From Oceanococcus atlanticus (GTDB taxonomy: Bacteria > Pseudomonadota > Gammaproteobacteria > Nevskiales > Oceanococcaceae): DNA of 64,000 bases. A program made the position numbers and the translations under genes. Shown here piece after piece: positions 42,769 to 52,175 of this stretch. Below the pieces are notes generated by a model. It worked only from the letters and a program-made list of their open reading frames with translations. It ran no database searches and was not told the DNA's origin. Position 1 is the stretch's first letter. The number at the start of each line of letters is the position of its first letter. The stretch is taken from positions 124,001 to 188,000 of the forward strand of contig NZ_AQQV01000001.1 in NCBI RefSeq assembly GCF_002088235.1, written 5' to 3'.

Positions 42769-43571
42769 GCGCTCACCGTGAGCAGGCTACGGGCGCGTTT
42801 CAGGTCGACCCAGGCCTTGGCCTTTTCGCGCGGGCTGCGCAGCAAATAGGCCGGGTGATAGGTCACCACCACCGGCAGGCGCGCATCTCCGAAATGCTGC
42901 GGCTTGCCACGCATGCGCCCGATCGGCTGTTCCGAACCCAACAAATTCTGCGCCGCGATGCGTCCGACCGCGATCAGCAAATCCGGCTGTACCAGGGCAA
43001 TCTGGCGCTGCAGATAGGGCATGTCTTGCGCGACCTCGTCCGGACGAGGATCTCGATTGTTGGGCGGGCGGAACTTGCAGATATTGGCGATGTACACATC
43101 GCGCTGACGCGACAGACCGATTGCGGCCAACATCTGATCCAACAGCTGGCCGGCGCGCCCCACAAAAGGTTCGCCGCGACGATCCTCCTCCGCACCGGGC
43201 GCTTCCCCGATGACCATGACGCGGGCATCACGTGCACCCACGCCAAACACGGCCTGCTGGGCATCACCGCGTGACTGCGATTTGACGTAGGCCTCAAGGG
43301 CGGCCCAGTCCATGCGCGCAATGGCTGCGCGACGCGCCGCTGCGGCTTCCTCTTCATCACGTCGATCTGCGCTGAGCTGAGCCTCTGCTGGTGCCTGTGG
43401 GGGCGGCGTCGACGGCCGGGCCGGTGCTGTTTGTGCTGGCCGCGCCTCAGAAACGGGCACTGGAACCGATTCCGGGACGTCTGCAACAGACTCCACCTCG
43501 GCGGCGGACGCCGCGCGAGAGCGCCACAGGGTCAGGCCCAGCTCAGCCAGATGAGCGCGGGTATAGCTCAT
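42765..43571 (-). CDS. Family 4 uracil-DNA glycosylase lacking the Fe-S cysteines
   Basis: 268 residues. After an Ala/Pro-rich, low-complexity N-terminal third (about 20-75), the family 4 core is clear: [11 protein letters not shown], motif [10 protein letters not shown] (about 122-130), [23 protein letters not shown], and motif [13 protein letters not shown] with His 239. Family members remove uracil from DNA and normally bind a 4Fe-4S cluster through four cysteines; this protein has a single cysteine in total (Cys 165) and Ser/Gln/Phe/Asp in the cluster neighbourhoods. Active-site motifs remain intact. It sits between pssA and rimI on one transcript. Confidence 0.88.
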   Translation of the reverse strand: MSYTRAHLAELGLTLWRSRAASAAEVESVADVPESVPVPVSEARPAQTAPARPSTPPPQAPAEAQLSADRRDEEEAAAARRAAIARMDWAALEAYVKSQSRGDAQQAVFGVGARDARVMVIGEAPGAEEDRRGEPFVGRAGQLLDQMLAAIGLSRQRDVYIANICKFRPPNNRDPRPDEVAQDMPYLQRQIALVQPDLLIAVGRIAAQNLLGSEQPIGRMRGKPQHFGDARLPVVVTYHPAYLLRSPREKAKAWVDLKRARSLLTVSA

Positions 43572-43577
43572 GGCGAC

Positions 43578-44363
43578 CTACTCGTCTCCGGGCAGATCCT
43601 GATCTGACGGAATCGAACGTCGACGTCGCCAGCGGCTGAGCGCCAGAACAGGGCCGGACACGGTGTAGACCAGCGCAAACCCGAACAGCACGCGCGGCGG
43701 GTCCATGGCGATCAGCACGAACAGACTGACCATGATCAAGACATAGGCGAACGGCACCTTTTCCGACAACTTCAAATCCTTGAAGCTGCGATACGGCACG
43801 TTGCTGACCATCAGCAAAGCAGCCGCCAGTGTGATCACCAGTGCCGGCACGGCCATGACTTCACCGCTTAAGCCACTGGTCTCGCACACCCACACAAAAC
43901 CCACCACCAAAGCCGCGGCGGTTGGGCTTGGCAGGCCGAAAAAGTAGCCCTTGTCACCGTCGGATGCGACATACACATTGAAGCGCGCCAGCCGCAGAGC
44001 GGTGCCCGCCACGTAGATGAAAGCGACCAGCCAGGCCACCTTGCCGCCCAGCCAGAAGGCGCCATCCAGCGTGTTCAGCGACCAGGTGTAAATCATCAGG
44101 GCCGCCGCCAGACCGAAGGTCACCAGGTCGGCCAGCGAGTCGTATTCCTTGCCGAAGTCGCTCTGGGTGTTGGTCAGGCGTGCGACCCGACCATCCAGCG
44201 CATCGGCAAACATGGCGGCGAAGACCGCCACAGCCGCGATCGAAAACCGGCCATTGATGGACGCCACGATGGCGTAGAAACCGCCGAACAATGTGGCGGT
44301 GGTGAACAAGTTGGGCAGCAGGTAGATCCCGCGGCGACGCTTGCTGACTTCAGGTTCAGCCAT
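43578..44363 (-). CDS. pssA: CDP-diacylglycerol-serine O-phosphatidyltransferase
   Basis: 261 residues with about eight membrane helices. The CDP-alcohol phosphotransferase signature D-G-x2-A-R-x8-G-x3-D-x3-D is complete in DALDGRVARL followed by FGKEYDSLADL (about 53-81). It makes phosphatidylserine from CDP-diacylglycerol and serine in the inner membrane, the step before phosphatidylethanolamine. A PSD-like gene ends two bases upstream, the pairing seen in many bacteria, but that neighbour appears catalytically inactive. ilvC lies further upstream, as in Pseudomonas. Confidence 0.94.
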   Translation of the reverse strand: MAEPEVSKRRRGIYLLPNLFTTATLFGGFYAIVASINGRFSIAAVAVFAAMFADALDGRVARLTNTQSDFGKEYDSLADLVTFGLAAALMIYTWSLNTLDGAFWLGGKVAWLVAFIYVAGTALRLARFNVYVASDGDKGYFFGLPSPTAAALVVGFVWVCETSGLSGEVMAVPALVITLAAALLMVSNVPYRSFKDLKLSEKVPFAYVLIMVSLFVLIAMDPPRVLFGFALVYTVSGPVLALSRWRRRRSIPSDQDLPGDE

Positions 44364-44364
44364 G

Positions 44365-45009
44365 TCAGGAACTCACATCCAGGTTGGAGGCGTTGTGCAC
44401 CATTGTAGCCAGCACATCGCTGCCGGCACGAACCTTTTGCTGCAGCTTCACGTCGATACGGCTGTTGACCGGCACGTACAGATCCAGGCGTCGAGCCAGC
44501 CGGCGCATGCCACAACGGCGCCCCTGCCCGACCCGCTGACCGAATCCCGCGTTGCAGGGTCGTTGCCCCAGCAGACTGCCTTCGCTGACCACCATCACGA
44601 TGTCATCGAACTCGTCAGTGCGTATCCAGCTGGCCTGTTCCGCATGATGCGCGCCGCGCGGGGTTTTGATTTCCATCAGCGTGCCCTCACACGGCGCTCG
44701 CAGATAGTAGACGCCGTAGCGGTTGATGCGGATGCTCAGGCGGATGGCTGCGCGATCCAGGTAGGGGTCATGGCACTCGCGGCGGTGAACAATGGTGCCA
44801 TCCACCGGCACCACCAAACCCAGCGCCTGCGGCGGCACGATGCGGTCGGTATCGCGCGACAACAGTGCGACCAGGGCACAAAGGCCGCCGGCCACCACCC
44901 AGGGCCAGGCCGAGGTCATGCTCATCGACAGCAGCACCCCGATCAAAGCCAGCGGCATCAGCAAAACCCAGGCTTCTCTGGCCACATGCAAGAAGGTGCT
45001 GTATTTCAT
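44365..45009 (-). CDS. Phosphatidylserine decarboxylase-like protein lacking catalytic residues
   Basis: 214 residues from the ATG of MKYSTFLHV. The frame opens 15 codons earlier, but those codons overlap the ilvC terminator. The organisation is that of short-form PSD: two N-terminal membrane helices (about 14-52), VVPVDGTIV (about 66-74), LRAPCEGTLMEI, and a C-terminal hairpin VNSRIDVKLQQKVRAGSDVLATM. However, where self-cleaving enzymes have F-G-S-R, this has L-A-R-R (171-174), and where they have D-V-H-V, this has G-V-Y-Y (99-102). It therefore cannot form the pyruvoyl cofactor in the known way. It lies 2 bases upstream of pssA. A regulatory or lipid-binding relic is possible. Confidence 0.75.
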   Translation of the reverse strand: MKYSTFLHVAREAWVLLMPLALIGVLLSMSMTSAWPWVVAGGLCALVALLSRDTDRIVPPQALGLVVPVDGTIVHRRECHDPYLDRAAIRLSIRINRYGVYYLRAPCEGTLMEIKTPRGAHHAEQASWIRTDEFDDIVMVVSEGSLLGQRPCNAGFGQRVGQGRRCGMRRLARRLDLYVPVNSRIDVKLQQKVRAGSDVLATMVHNASNLDVSS

Positions 45010-45040
45010 GGTGAGCGCGCGCCGAAACCCCGTAAACAAA

Positions 45041-45067
45041 AAATGGGCTGACAAGTCAGCCCATTTT
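45041..45067 (-). terminator. Rho-independent terminator after ilvC
   Basis: On the minus strand AAATGGGCTGAC / GTCAGCCCATTT forms a 12-bp stem with a very short loop, followed by TTTTTGT. It separates ilvH-ilvC from the PSD-like/pssA genes and argues for the shorter PSD-like start at 45009. Confidence 0.8.
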
Positions 45068-45097
45068 CAACCTTTTTTGGCAAGCCGTGGGGACGTT

Positions 45098-46623
<1,526 letters not shown>

Positions 46624-46795
46624 CGCAACAAGCGGCAAAAAAGGGGCGCGAACATACTGCTCAGCGCGGCGAAAATCAAGCTGGGCTCAGGCCTCAAAGC
46701 CGCCGGCTGGCCACCAACATGTGCAACGCGCAGTACAAAAGCCTTTATCTACATGTCGAAAATTCATTAGAATGCGCGGTTCTGTGCAGCGCAAC

Positions 46796-48661
46796 ATGAA
46801 AATCCCCATGACCGAAGATTTTGGCCCTGAAGCCGCCCCCAAGCACCCCCTGTCCGGAACCCGCATGACGGGTGCAGAGATTGTCGTACAGGTGCTTGCA
46901 GACGAAGGCGTCGACACGGTTTTCGGTTACAGCGGCGGCGCCATTCTGCCCAGCTACGACGCGATCTTCCGTTATAACAACGACAATCGCCAGGCCGATG
47001 GCAGCGACCCGATGCCGCTGATCGTGCCCGCCAATGAACAGGGCGCGGGCTTCATGGCCGCCGGCTACGCCCGCGCCAGTGGCAAGGTTGGTGTCGCCCT
47101 GGTGACCTCCGGCCCCGGCGCAACCAACACCGTGACCCCGGTGCGTGATTGCATGGCCGATTCCATTCCGATCGTCGTGATCTGTGGCCAGGTGCCGACC
47201 GGCGCCATCGGCACCGATGGCTTTCAGGAAGCGCCGGTGGCCAACATCATGGGCGCGGCCGCCAAACACGTGTTTCTGGTCACCGACCCGGCGCGCCTGG
47301 AAGAAACCATGCGCACGGCCTTTGAGATCGCCCGCACCGGTCGCCCCGGCCCGGTGGTGATCGACATCCCCAAGGACGTCCAGAACTGGGAAGGCGAATA
47401 TCAGGGCTCCGGCTACCTGCCGGTGCCAGGTTACCGCCAGCGCATGCACGCGGTGTCGCGCAACAAGTTGTCGCAACTGGAGTGCGTGCGTTTCTTCGAT
47501 ATGCTGAAGGAATCGCGTCGACCGCTGATCTACGCCGGCGGCGGTGTCATCAATGGCGAAGCCTCGGCCGAGCTGGCCACCCTGGCGCGCGAGTTGAAGA
47601 TCCCGGTGGTCACCACCCTGATGGGCCTGGGCGCCTTCGACACCACCGACGATCTGTGCATGCACATGCTGGGCATGCACGGCACGGCATACGCCAACTA
47701 TGCGGTGGATGATTGTGACTTCCTGATTGCCCTGGGCGCCCGTTTCGACGATCGCGTGGCCGGCAACCCCAACGAATTTGCCGCCAACGCCCGCCACATT
47801 GCCCATTTCGACATCGACCACTCGGAGATCGACAAGGTCAAGGCCACCGACTGGCACCATGTCGGCATTCTCAAGAATGCCCTGCAGGCACTGATCGACT
47901 ATGCGCGGAAAAATCCGTTGCCACATGACTTCACCGAGTGGGCGGATCACCTCAAAGCGCTCAAAGCCGCCCACCCCATGGCCTACAAGCCGGACGGTGA
48001 CGACATACAGCCGCAGCATGTGATCGAGGAAATCAACAAAATCACCAAGGGCGAAGCCATTATCAGCACCGGCGTTGGCCAGCATCAGATGTGGGCGGCG
48101 CAGTTCTTTGATTTTTGCGAGCCGCGCCTGTGGCTGACCTCGGGCAGCATGGGCACGATGGGCTTCGGTCTCCCGGCCGCCATCGGCGCCCAGTTTGCCC
48201 AGCGCGAGCGCTTGGTTATCGACATCGACGGCGACGCGTCCATCCGCATGAACATCGGCGAGTTGGAAACCGCCACAACCTACGGCCTGCCGGTCAAGGT
48301 GGTGGTGCTCAACAACATCGGCGACGGCATGGTGCGGCAGTGGCAGAAGCTGTTCTTCAAGAGCCGCTTCTCCGCCACCGACAAGTCTCTGCATAAAAAA
48401 GACTTCATCAAGGCCGCCGAAGCCGACGGTTACGAATGGGCCAAACGGGTCGACAACAAGGCCGACCTGCCCGGCGTGATCGCCGACTTCCTGGCCTTCG
48501 AAGGCCCGGCGTTTCTTGAAGTCATGGTCGACCGTGATGCCGGCGTGTACCCGATGGTCGGGCCAGGCATGAGCTACCGCCAGATGATCACCGGCGATTA
48601 CATTGCCAACCGCTACGACACGGCGGCCAGCGAAGAAACCGACGCCTCCGAGATGTTCTGA
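46796..48661 (+). CDS. ilvI: Acetolactate synthase large subunit
   Basis: 621 residues from the ATG at MKIPMTED (another ATG lies 4 codons on); the open frame upstream overlaps the divergent ilvH gene and is not used. ThDP enzyme landmarks: DTVFGYSGGAILPSYDA, the catalytic-Glu region VPANEQGAGFMAAGYARASG, the FAD/central domain with GGGVINGEAS, and the ThDP/Mg motif DIDGDASIRMNIGELET with the following NN. The usual GYPGG is GYSGG here. It condenses pyruvate with pyruvate or 2-ketobutyrate. A TAGAAT box about 23 bases upstream is a possible -10. It is coupled to pldA downstream. Confidence 0.95.
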   Translation: MKIPMTEDFGPEAAPKHPLSGTRMTGAEIVVQVLADEGVDTVFGYSGGAILPSYDAIFRYNNDNRQADGSDPMPLIVPANEQGAGFMAAGYARASGKVGVALVTSGPGATNTVTPVRDCMADSIPIVVICGQVPTGAIGTDGFQEAPVANIMGAAAKHVFLVTDPARLEETMRTAFEIARTGRPGPVVIDIPKDVQNWEGEYQGSGYLPVPGYRQRMHAVSRNKLSQLECVRFFDMLKESRRPLIYAGGGVINGEASAELATLARELKIPVVTTLMGLGAFDTTDDLCMHMLGMHGTAYANYAVDDCDFLIALGARFDDRVAGNPNEFAANARHIAHFDIDHSEIDKVKATDWHHVGILKNALQALIDYARKNPLPHDFTEWADHLKALKAAHPMAYKPDGDDIQPQHVIEEINKITKGEAIISTGVGQHQMWAAQFFDFCEPRLWLTSGSMGTMGFGLPAAIGAQFAQRERLVIDIDGDASIRMNIGELETATTYGLPVKVVVLNNIGDGMVRQWQKLFFKSRFSATDKSLHKKDFIKAAEADGYEWAKRVDNKADLPGVIADFLAFEGPAFLEVMVDRDAGVYPMVGPGMSYRQMITGDYIANRYDTAASEETDASEMF

Positions 48662-49587
48662 TGCAACGCTTCGGCTTGTGCCTCATGGCAGCCGCGGGAG
48701 GCCTGATGCTTGCCAGCACGCACGCCTACGCAGCAACCAACACGACTGACGATGCCACAACAGTCGAACTGCAAGCCGAAGCTCTGCCCCAGGCTCAGCG
48801 CCGCGATCTTGAGCTGTCTGCGCGACGCAACCCCTACGCGATCTCACCGCACAAACCGAACTTTCTGCTGCCGCTGAGCTGGTCGCGGCGCACCCATGGC
48901 GCGCCCTTCAATATGGCCGACAGCGAACTGCAAAATTTCGAGGTCAAGTTCCAGCTCAGCTTCAAGGTGGCGATCTGGGAAGAACCGCTGTCACTGCCAC
49001 TGGACCTGTATTTCGCCTACACCGGGCGCTCGTTCTGGCAGGCTTTCAATCGCGACAAATCCGCGCCTTTTCGCGACACCAATCACGAACCCGAAGCCTT
49101 CGTGTCGACCTTCGGCGATTGGCAGCTTGGTCCCCTGCGCGACGTTAACCTGCGCGCAGGATTCAGCCACCAGTCCAATGGACAACCGTTGCCGCTGTCA
49201 CGCAGCTGGAACCGGATCTACACCGGCGTGGAAGCCCGCTGGCGGCGCTTCTTTCTCGACCTGGTGATATGGGACCGCCTGCCCGAAGATCCCAAAGACG
49301 GCCCGGATGACCCCAAAGGCGATGACAATCCCGACATCGAACGCTATGTCGGCAATGGGCAATTTTCAGTCGGCTGGGTGATCAACAACAAAACCGTGCG
49401 CGTGAGCCTGCGTAACAATCTGCGTGCGGACAATCGTGGCGCGCTGACCGCCGCCTTCACCTACCCGATCAACACACGCCTCAAAGGCTACGTCGAGTTC
49501 TTCAGCGGCTACGGCGAAACCCTGATTGACTACAACCACAGCAACGAAAGGTTGAGCTTCGGCATCGCCATCAGCGATTGGCCATAG
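48661..49587 (+). CDS. pldA: Outer-membrane phospholipase A1
   Basis: 308 residues. A signal peptide (about 1-24, ending TYHAYA-like HAYA-AT) and a propiece precede the 12-stranded barrel, beginning NPYAISPHKPNFLLPLSW. The catalytic signature GFSHQSNGQPLPLSRSWNRIY carries His and Ser (H-x-S-N-G) and the supporting Asn. C-terminal strand ends in SDWP rather than the usual aromatic. OMPLA dimers hydrolyse phospholipids that reach the outer leaflet, in a calcium-dependent way. The ATG overlaps the acetolactate synthase stop by one base, an unusual operon partner. Confidence 0.92.
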   Translation: MQRFGLCLMAAAGGLMLASTHAYAATNTTDDATTVELQAEALPQAQRRDLELSARRNPYAISPHKPNFLLPLSWSRRTHGAPFNMADSELQNFEVKFQLSFKVAIWEEPLSLPLDLYFAYTGRSFWQAFNRDKSAPFRDTNHEPEAFVSTFGDWQLGPLRDVNLRAGFSHQSNGQPLPLSRSWNRIYTGVEARWRRFFLDLVIWDRLPEDPKDGPDDPKGDDNPDIERYVGNGQFSVGWVINNKTVRVSLRNNLRADNRGALTAAFTYPINTRLKGYVEFFSGYGETLIDYNHSNERLSFGIAISDWP

Positions 49588-49601
49588 CGCCCGACCACCA
49601 T

Positions 49602-50072
49602 TCAGGTTTTCGTTTTAACCCGGCGCGCGCGGAAAAACTCGCGCAGCAAGCTTGCGCACTCACCCTCAAGCACACCCGGCGTCAATCTCACCGCATGATT
49701 CAAGCGTGGCGCACTGAGCACGTCATACACCGAACCGGCTGCGCCTGCCTTGGGGTCCGGGGCACCATAGACCACCCGTGCAACCCGCGACTGCACAATG
49801 GCGCCGGCACACATCACGCACGGCTCCAGCGTAACGTACAAGGTCAATCCGGGCAGTCGATAATTCCCGAGCACTTGGCCGGCAGCACGCAGGGCAACGA
49901 TCTCGGCATGCGCCGTGCAATCGTGGGCACTGATCGGCTGATTGTGACCCTGAGCCACCAGCTGCTCGTCGGCCACCAGCAAGGCCCCGACCGGAACCTC
50001 ACCCAGCGCCTGGGCAGCGCGGGCCTGCTCCAGCGCCTGTGCCATCCAGTATTGATCCTGCTCAATGCTCAT
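49602..50072 (-). CDS. tadA: tRNA-specific adenosine deaminase
   Basis: 156 residues from the ATG of MSIEQDQYWM; upstream in-frame sequence does not resemble the family. Zinc deaminase motifs: HAEIVAL (catalytic Glu) and PCVMCAGA (two Cys ligands), with D-P-K-A-G-A-A-G-S typical of TadA. It converts A34 of tRNA-Arg(ACG) to inosine. In many gammaproteobacteria tadA follows guaA; here about 3.3 kb of accessory genes separates them. Converges with pldA. Confidence 0.95.
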   Translation of the reverse strand: MSIEQDQYWMAQALEQARAAQALGEVPVGALLVADEQLVAQGHNQPISAHDCTAHAEIVALRAAGQVLGNYRLPGLTLYVTLEPCVMCAGAIVQSRVARVVYGAPDPKAGAAGSVYDVLSAPRLNHAVRLTPGVLEGECASLLREFFRARRVKTKT

Positions 50073-50183
50073 ATCTCGACATAAATCCGTTTGCTGCGCT
50101 CTAAACGCGTGATCTTCGATACACCGGCGCACCCCGCCGTGGCCGCCAATCAGATGAAACCACCAGCACTGGATGCAGCGCCG

Positions 50184-50363
50184 TTAAACCGTGCCCAACG
50201 ACCAAAGCGCGATGACGAACCAAACGAGCAGGATGCTCCAGTAGGCACATGGCTCGCTCACGCGCGAGTACCGCCGATGCAGCCAAGTACGCCCTGTAAG
50301 CAAATCGAAGCTTAGCCAAATCAGCAGTCCAACACCGACCACTGGCCATATGTTGCCACTCAT
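50184..50363 (-). CDS. Small two-helix membrane protein
   Basis: 59 residues. Two hydrophobic helices (about 5-24, IWPVVGVGLLIWLSFDLL, and about 41-57, YWSILLVWFVIALWSLG) flank a short basic loop (RTWLHRRYSR). The ATG overlaps the hydroxylase stop (ATGA) and has a strong GGAAGGGGG site five bases upstream, so translation is well supported and coupled to the hydroxylase. No known family is recognised; a helper of the membrane-bound oxygenase is an inference from position. Confidence 0.65.
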   Translation of the reverse strand: MSGNIWPVVGVGLLIWLSFDLLTGRTWLHRRYSRVSEPCAYWSILLVWFVIALWSLGTV

Positions 50364-51289
50364 GATTGCCCCCTTCCCGTAAGGCCCTTTGATTGAGCGG
50401 CTTGTTGCAATCGCAGCGCACGAACAGCAGACCATTCAGGTGGCATGCAGATGTGACCGACGCCCTCAGCAAAGCTTTTTGAAGCTGCAATGTTAACCAG
50501 CATGCGCCAAACGCCATGCAAGAACACGACAAACGGGTTTATGGATTCGATCGGGTCGGTCAAGCCATAGATGACCTTCTCCTTCTCGGCTTCAAAACTA
50601 CCAAAAAACCGGTCCCAAATGATCAGCATGCCGCCGTAGTTTTTGTCGATGTATTGAGCATTGCTCCCGTGATGCACCCGATGGTGGGACGGCGTGTTGA
50701 AGACTGCCTCAACCCAGCGGGGCAATTTTCTGACCAGTTCCGTGTGCAGTGCAGTTTGATAGAGCTGCACCAAGGTCTCAGCGAGCAGAATCATCCATGG
50801 ATTAAACCCCAGCATTGCCATCGGAAGATGGAAAATCAGCGGCAAAATTCCGTCCAGTGGCCCGAAGCGATAAGCCACCGAAATATTGAAGTACGGCGAA
50901 CTGTGGTGAACCGTGTGCGAGGCCCAACCCAAGCTCACGCGGTGCATAAAACGGTGCTCCCAGTAGTAAATGAAATCTGCCAACAACACCGCCAACACCA
51001 ACACCCAAAGTGTGTTTGGGAGCTGGATGACGCTTGCGTATTCATAAAACCAGTACAGCGCACCGATATAGACGCCGAAAAACAGCAGGGCTATACCGAT
51101 AAACGCACCGAGCGTGACAAAGTTGGTCAGCGCATCCCCAACGATCTTCCAACGAATACTTTTGCTCCGAACCTGGCTGCATAGCTCCAACGCCAAAATC
51201 CCCAGCGCGGCGTAAAAGAACCATTCACCGATCCATTCTTCCAGCGCATACAACTGCTCTTCGCTAAACCGCGTAATCAGCCAATCCAT
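50360..51289 (-). CDS. Sterol desaturase / fatty acid hydroxylase family protein
   Basis: 309 residues from the ATG of MDWLITRF, which follows GTGAAGTAGAG; the frame is open farther upstream without a good start. Four or so membrane helices (about 22-38, 55-85, 93-110, 150-175) and the di-iron histidine clusters are complete: H-R-F-M-H (112-116), H-T-V-H-H (125-129), H182, and H-H-R-V-H-H (202-207). The family inserts oxygen or double bonds into sterols, carotenoids, sphingolipids or alkyl chains, using electrons from a partner. Here the substrate is unknown. Divergent from the TetR gene across about 295 bases. Visibly lower GC than guaA or tadA. Confidence 0.88.
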   Translation of the reverse strand: MDWLITRFSEEQLYALEEWIGEWFFYAALGILALELCSQVRSKSIRWKIVGDALTNFVTLGAFIGIALLFFGVYIGALYWFYEYASVIQLPNTLWVLVLAVLLADFIYYWEHRFMHRVSLGWASHTVHHSSPYFNISVAYRFGPLDGILPLIFHLPMAMLGFNPWMILLAETLVQLYQTALHTELVRKLPRWVEAVFNTPSHHRVHHGSNAQYIDKNYGGMLIIWDRFFGSFEAEKEKVIYGLTDPIESINPFVVFLHGVWRMLVNIAASKSFAEGVGHICMPPEWSAVRALRLQQAAQSKGLTGRGQS

Positions 51290-51510
51290 CTCTACTTCAC
51301 CTACTCGCCGGAGCAGAACTGCGTGATGCAGTGACCGCTCGCAGGCAGCCCGTCCACAAGCCAACGGCGCGTTTTCTACACAAGGTTTCGGACTCTGAGC
51401 GACTCCACCAAGTGCCCCGCACAGGCGCAGGCAGCACCCTGATTTCGGGGGCAAAGCGAGGATTTATACACCGCCATAAAAGCATGTTGAGTCCTGAGTT
51501 TTGATGTTTA

Positions 51511-51531
51511 TTGTCAACATTGATCATTTAC
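51511..51531. promoter_or_regulatory. Operator-like site 1 (probable TetR target)
   Basis: A 21-bp element with core TCAACATTGA, repeated 43 bp downstream with three substitutions; the two cores are exact reverse complements of each other. Read on the minus strand it contains TTGACA, a perfect -35 hexamer, pointing toward the hydroxylase gene, but no good -10 is seen at 17 bp. Confidence 0.6.
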
Positions 51532-51553
51532 ACCCTAGCCGCGACCTGATAGA

Positions 51554-51574
51554 TTGTCAATGTTGATTATTTAC
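51554..51574. promoter_or_regulatory. Operator-like site 2 (probable TetR target)
   Basis: Second copy of the 21-bp element, core TCAATGTTGA, ending 10 bases before the TetR ATG. On the minus strand it contains TTGACA followed, after 17 bases, by TAGGGT, a possible leftward promoter for the hydroxylase. Placement suggests autoregulation of the TetR gene and control of both arms of the island. Confidence 0.6.
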
Positions 51575-51584
51575 TAGAGAGACC

Positions 51585-52175
51585 ATGCCCAGACCCAGCC
51601 TCAAAGCCGAGCGCACAAAAACCATTTTGGACGCCGTAGAAACCTGCGTGGTTGAGTATGGCGTTCACGGCACCACACTCGAGAAAATCGCCGAAGTTGC
51701 CGCTTTACGCCGCAGCCTGTTGCGTCACAACATCGGTAATCGCGACGCAATTTTCGAGATGTTCCTCGACCGGTTCTTCGAGCGCTCGGACAACGAAGTG
51801 CAGGCAATGCTGTCGTGCCTGCCAGATCAGAACCGGATCCCCCCCCTGCTCGATTTGCTCTTCGATGACTATCAGACGACCCATCAACTTGCACTTGTTG
51901 CCTTGTCATTGACGCTTGGCGCTGTCAGCGATGCCAACATCCGTGAACGCCTCCGTGCATGGAACCTGCAATTCATCGAACGTATGAGCGATGAATTACA
52001 GCGCTCATACCCAACGGCCCCGAAGAAAGATGTAGACACGATCGCAGCCGGGCTGGTCGGCATCTACTTCAACGCTGAATCACTGGCCCCACTCGGCGCT
52101 CTGCAAAGCATTCGTCAATCGTCCAAGGAGGCTGCAAGGAAGTTGATTCAGACACTAGCAGGACACGCGCCATGA
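51585..52175 (+). CDS. TetR-family transcriptional regulator
   Basis: 196 residues. The N-terminal helix-turn-helix (about 8-55) has the TetR layout: RTKTILDAVETCVVEYGVHGTTLEKIAEVAALRR-type sequence with G-V-H-G-T-T-L-E-K-I-A, then recognition helix SLLRHNIGNRDAIFE. The C-terminal ligand domain (about 60-190) is helical. Its stop overlaps the Rieske oxygenase start (ATGA). Two near-identical operator-like sites lie directly upstream. By family behaviour it should repress until a ligand, perhaps the oxygenase substrate, binds. Confidence 0.9.
   Translation: MPRPSLKAERTKTILDAVETCVVEYGVHGTTLEKIAEVAALRRSLLRHNIGNRDAIFEMFLDRFFERSDNEVQAMLSCLPDQNRIPPLLDLLFDDYQTTHQLALVALSLTLGAVSDANIRERLRAWNLQFIERMSDELQRSYPTAPKKDVDTIAAGLVGIYFNAESLAPLGALQSIRQSSKEAARKLIQTLAGHAP

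Noticed and set aside
46624-46795. Leader-peptide attenuator sought upstream of ilvH and ilvI
   Set aside because: No short frame rich in Val, Leu or Ile codons followed by a terminator/antiterminator pair was found.
46745-48394. A 549-codon minus-strand open frame opposite the acetolactate synthase gene
   Set aside because: Antisense shadow; the plus-strand frame carries all ThDP-enzyme motifs.
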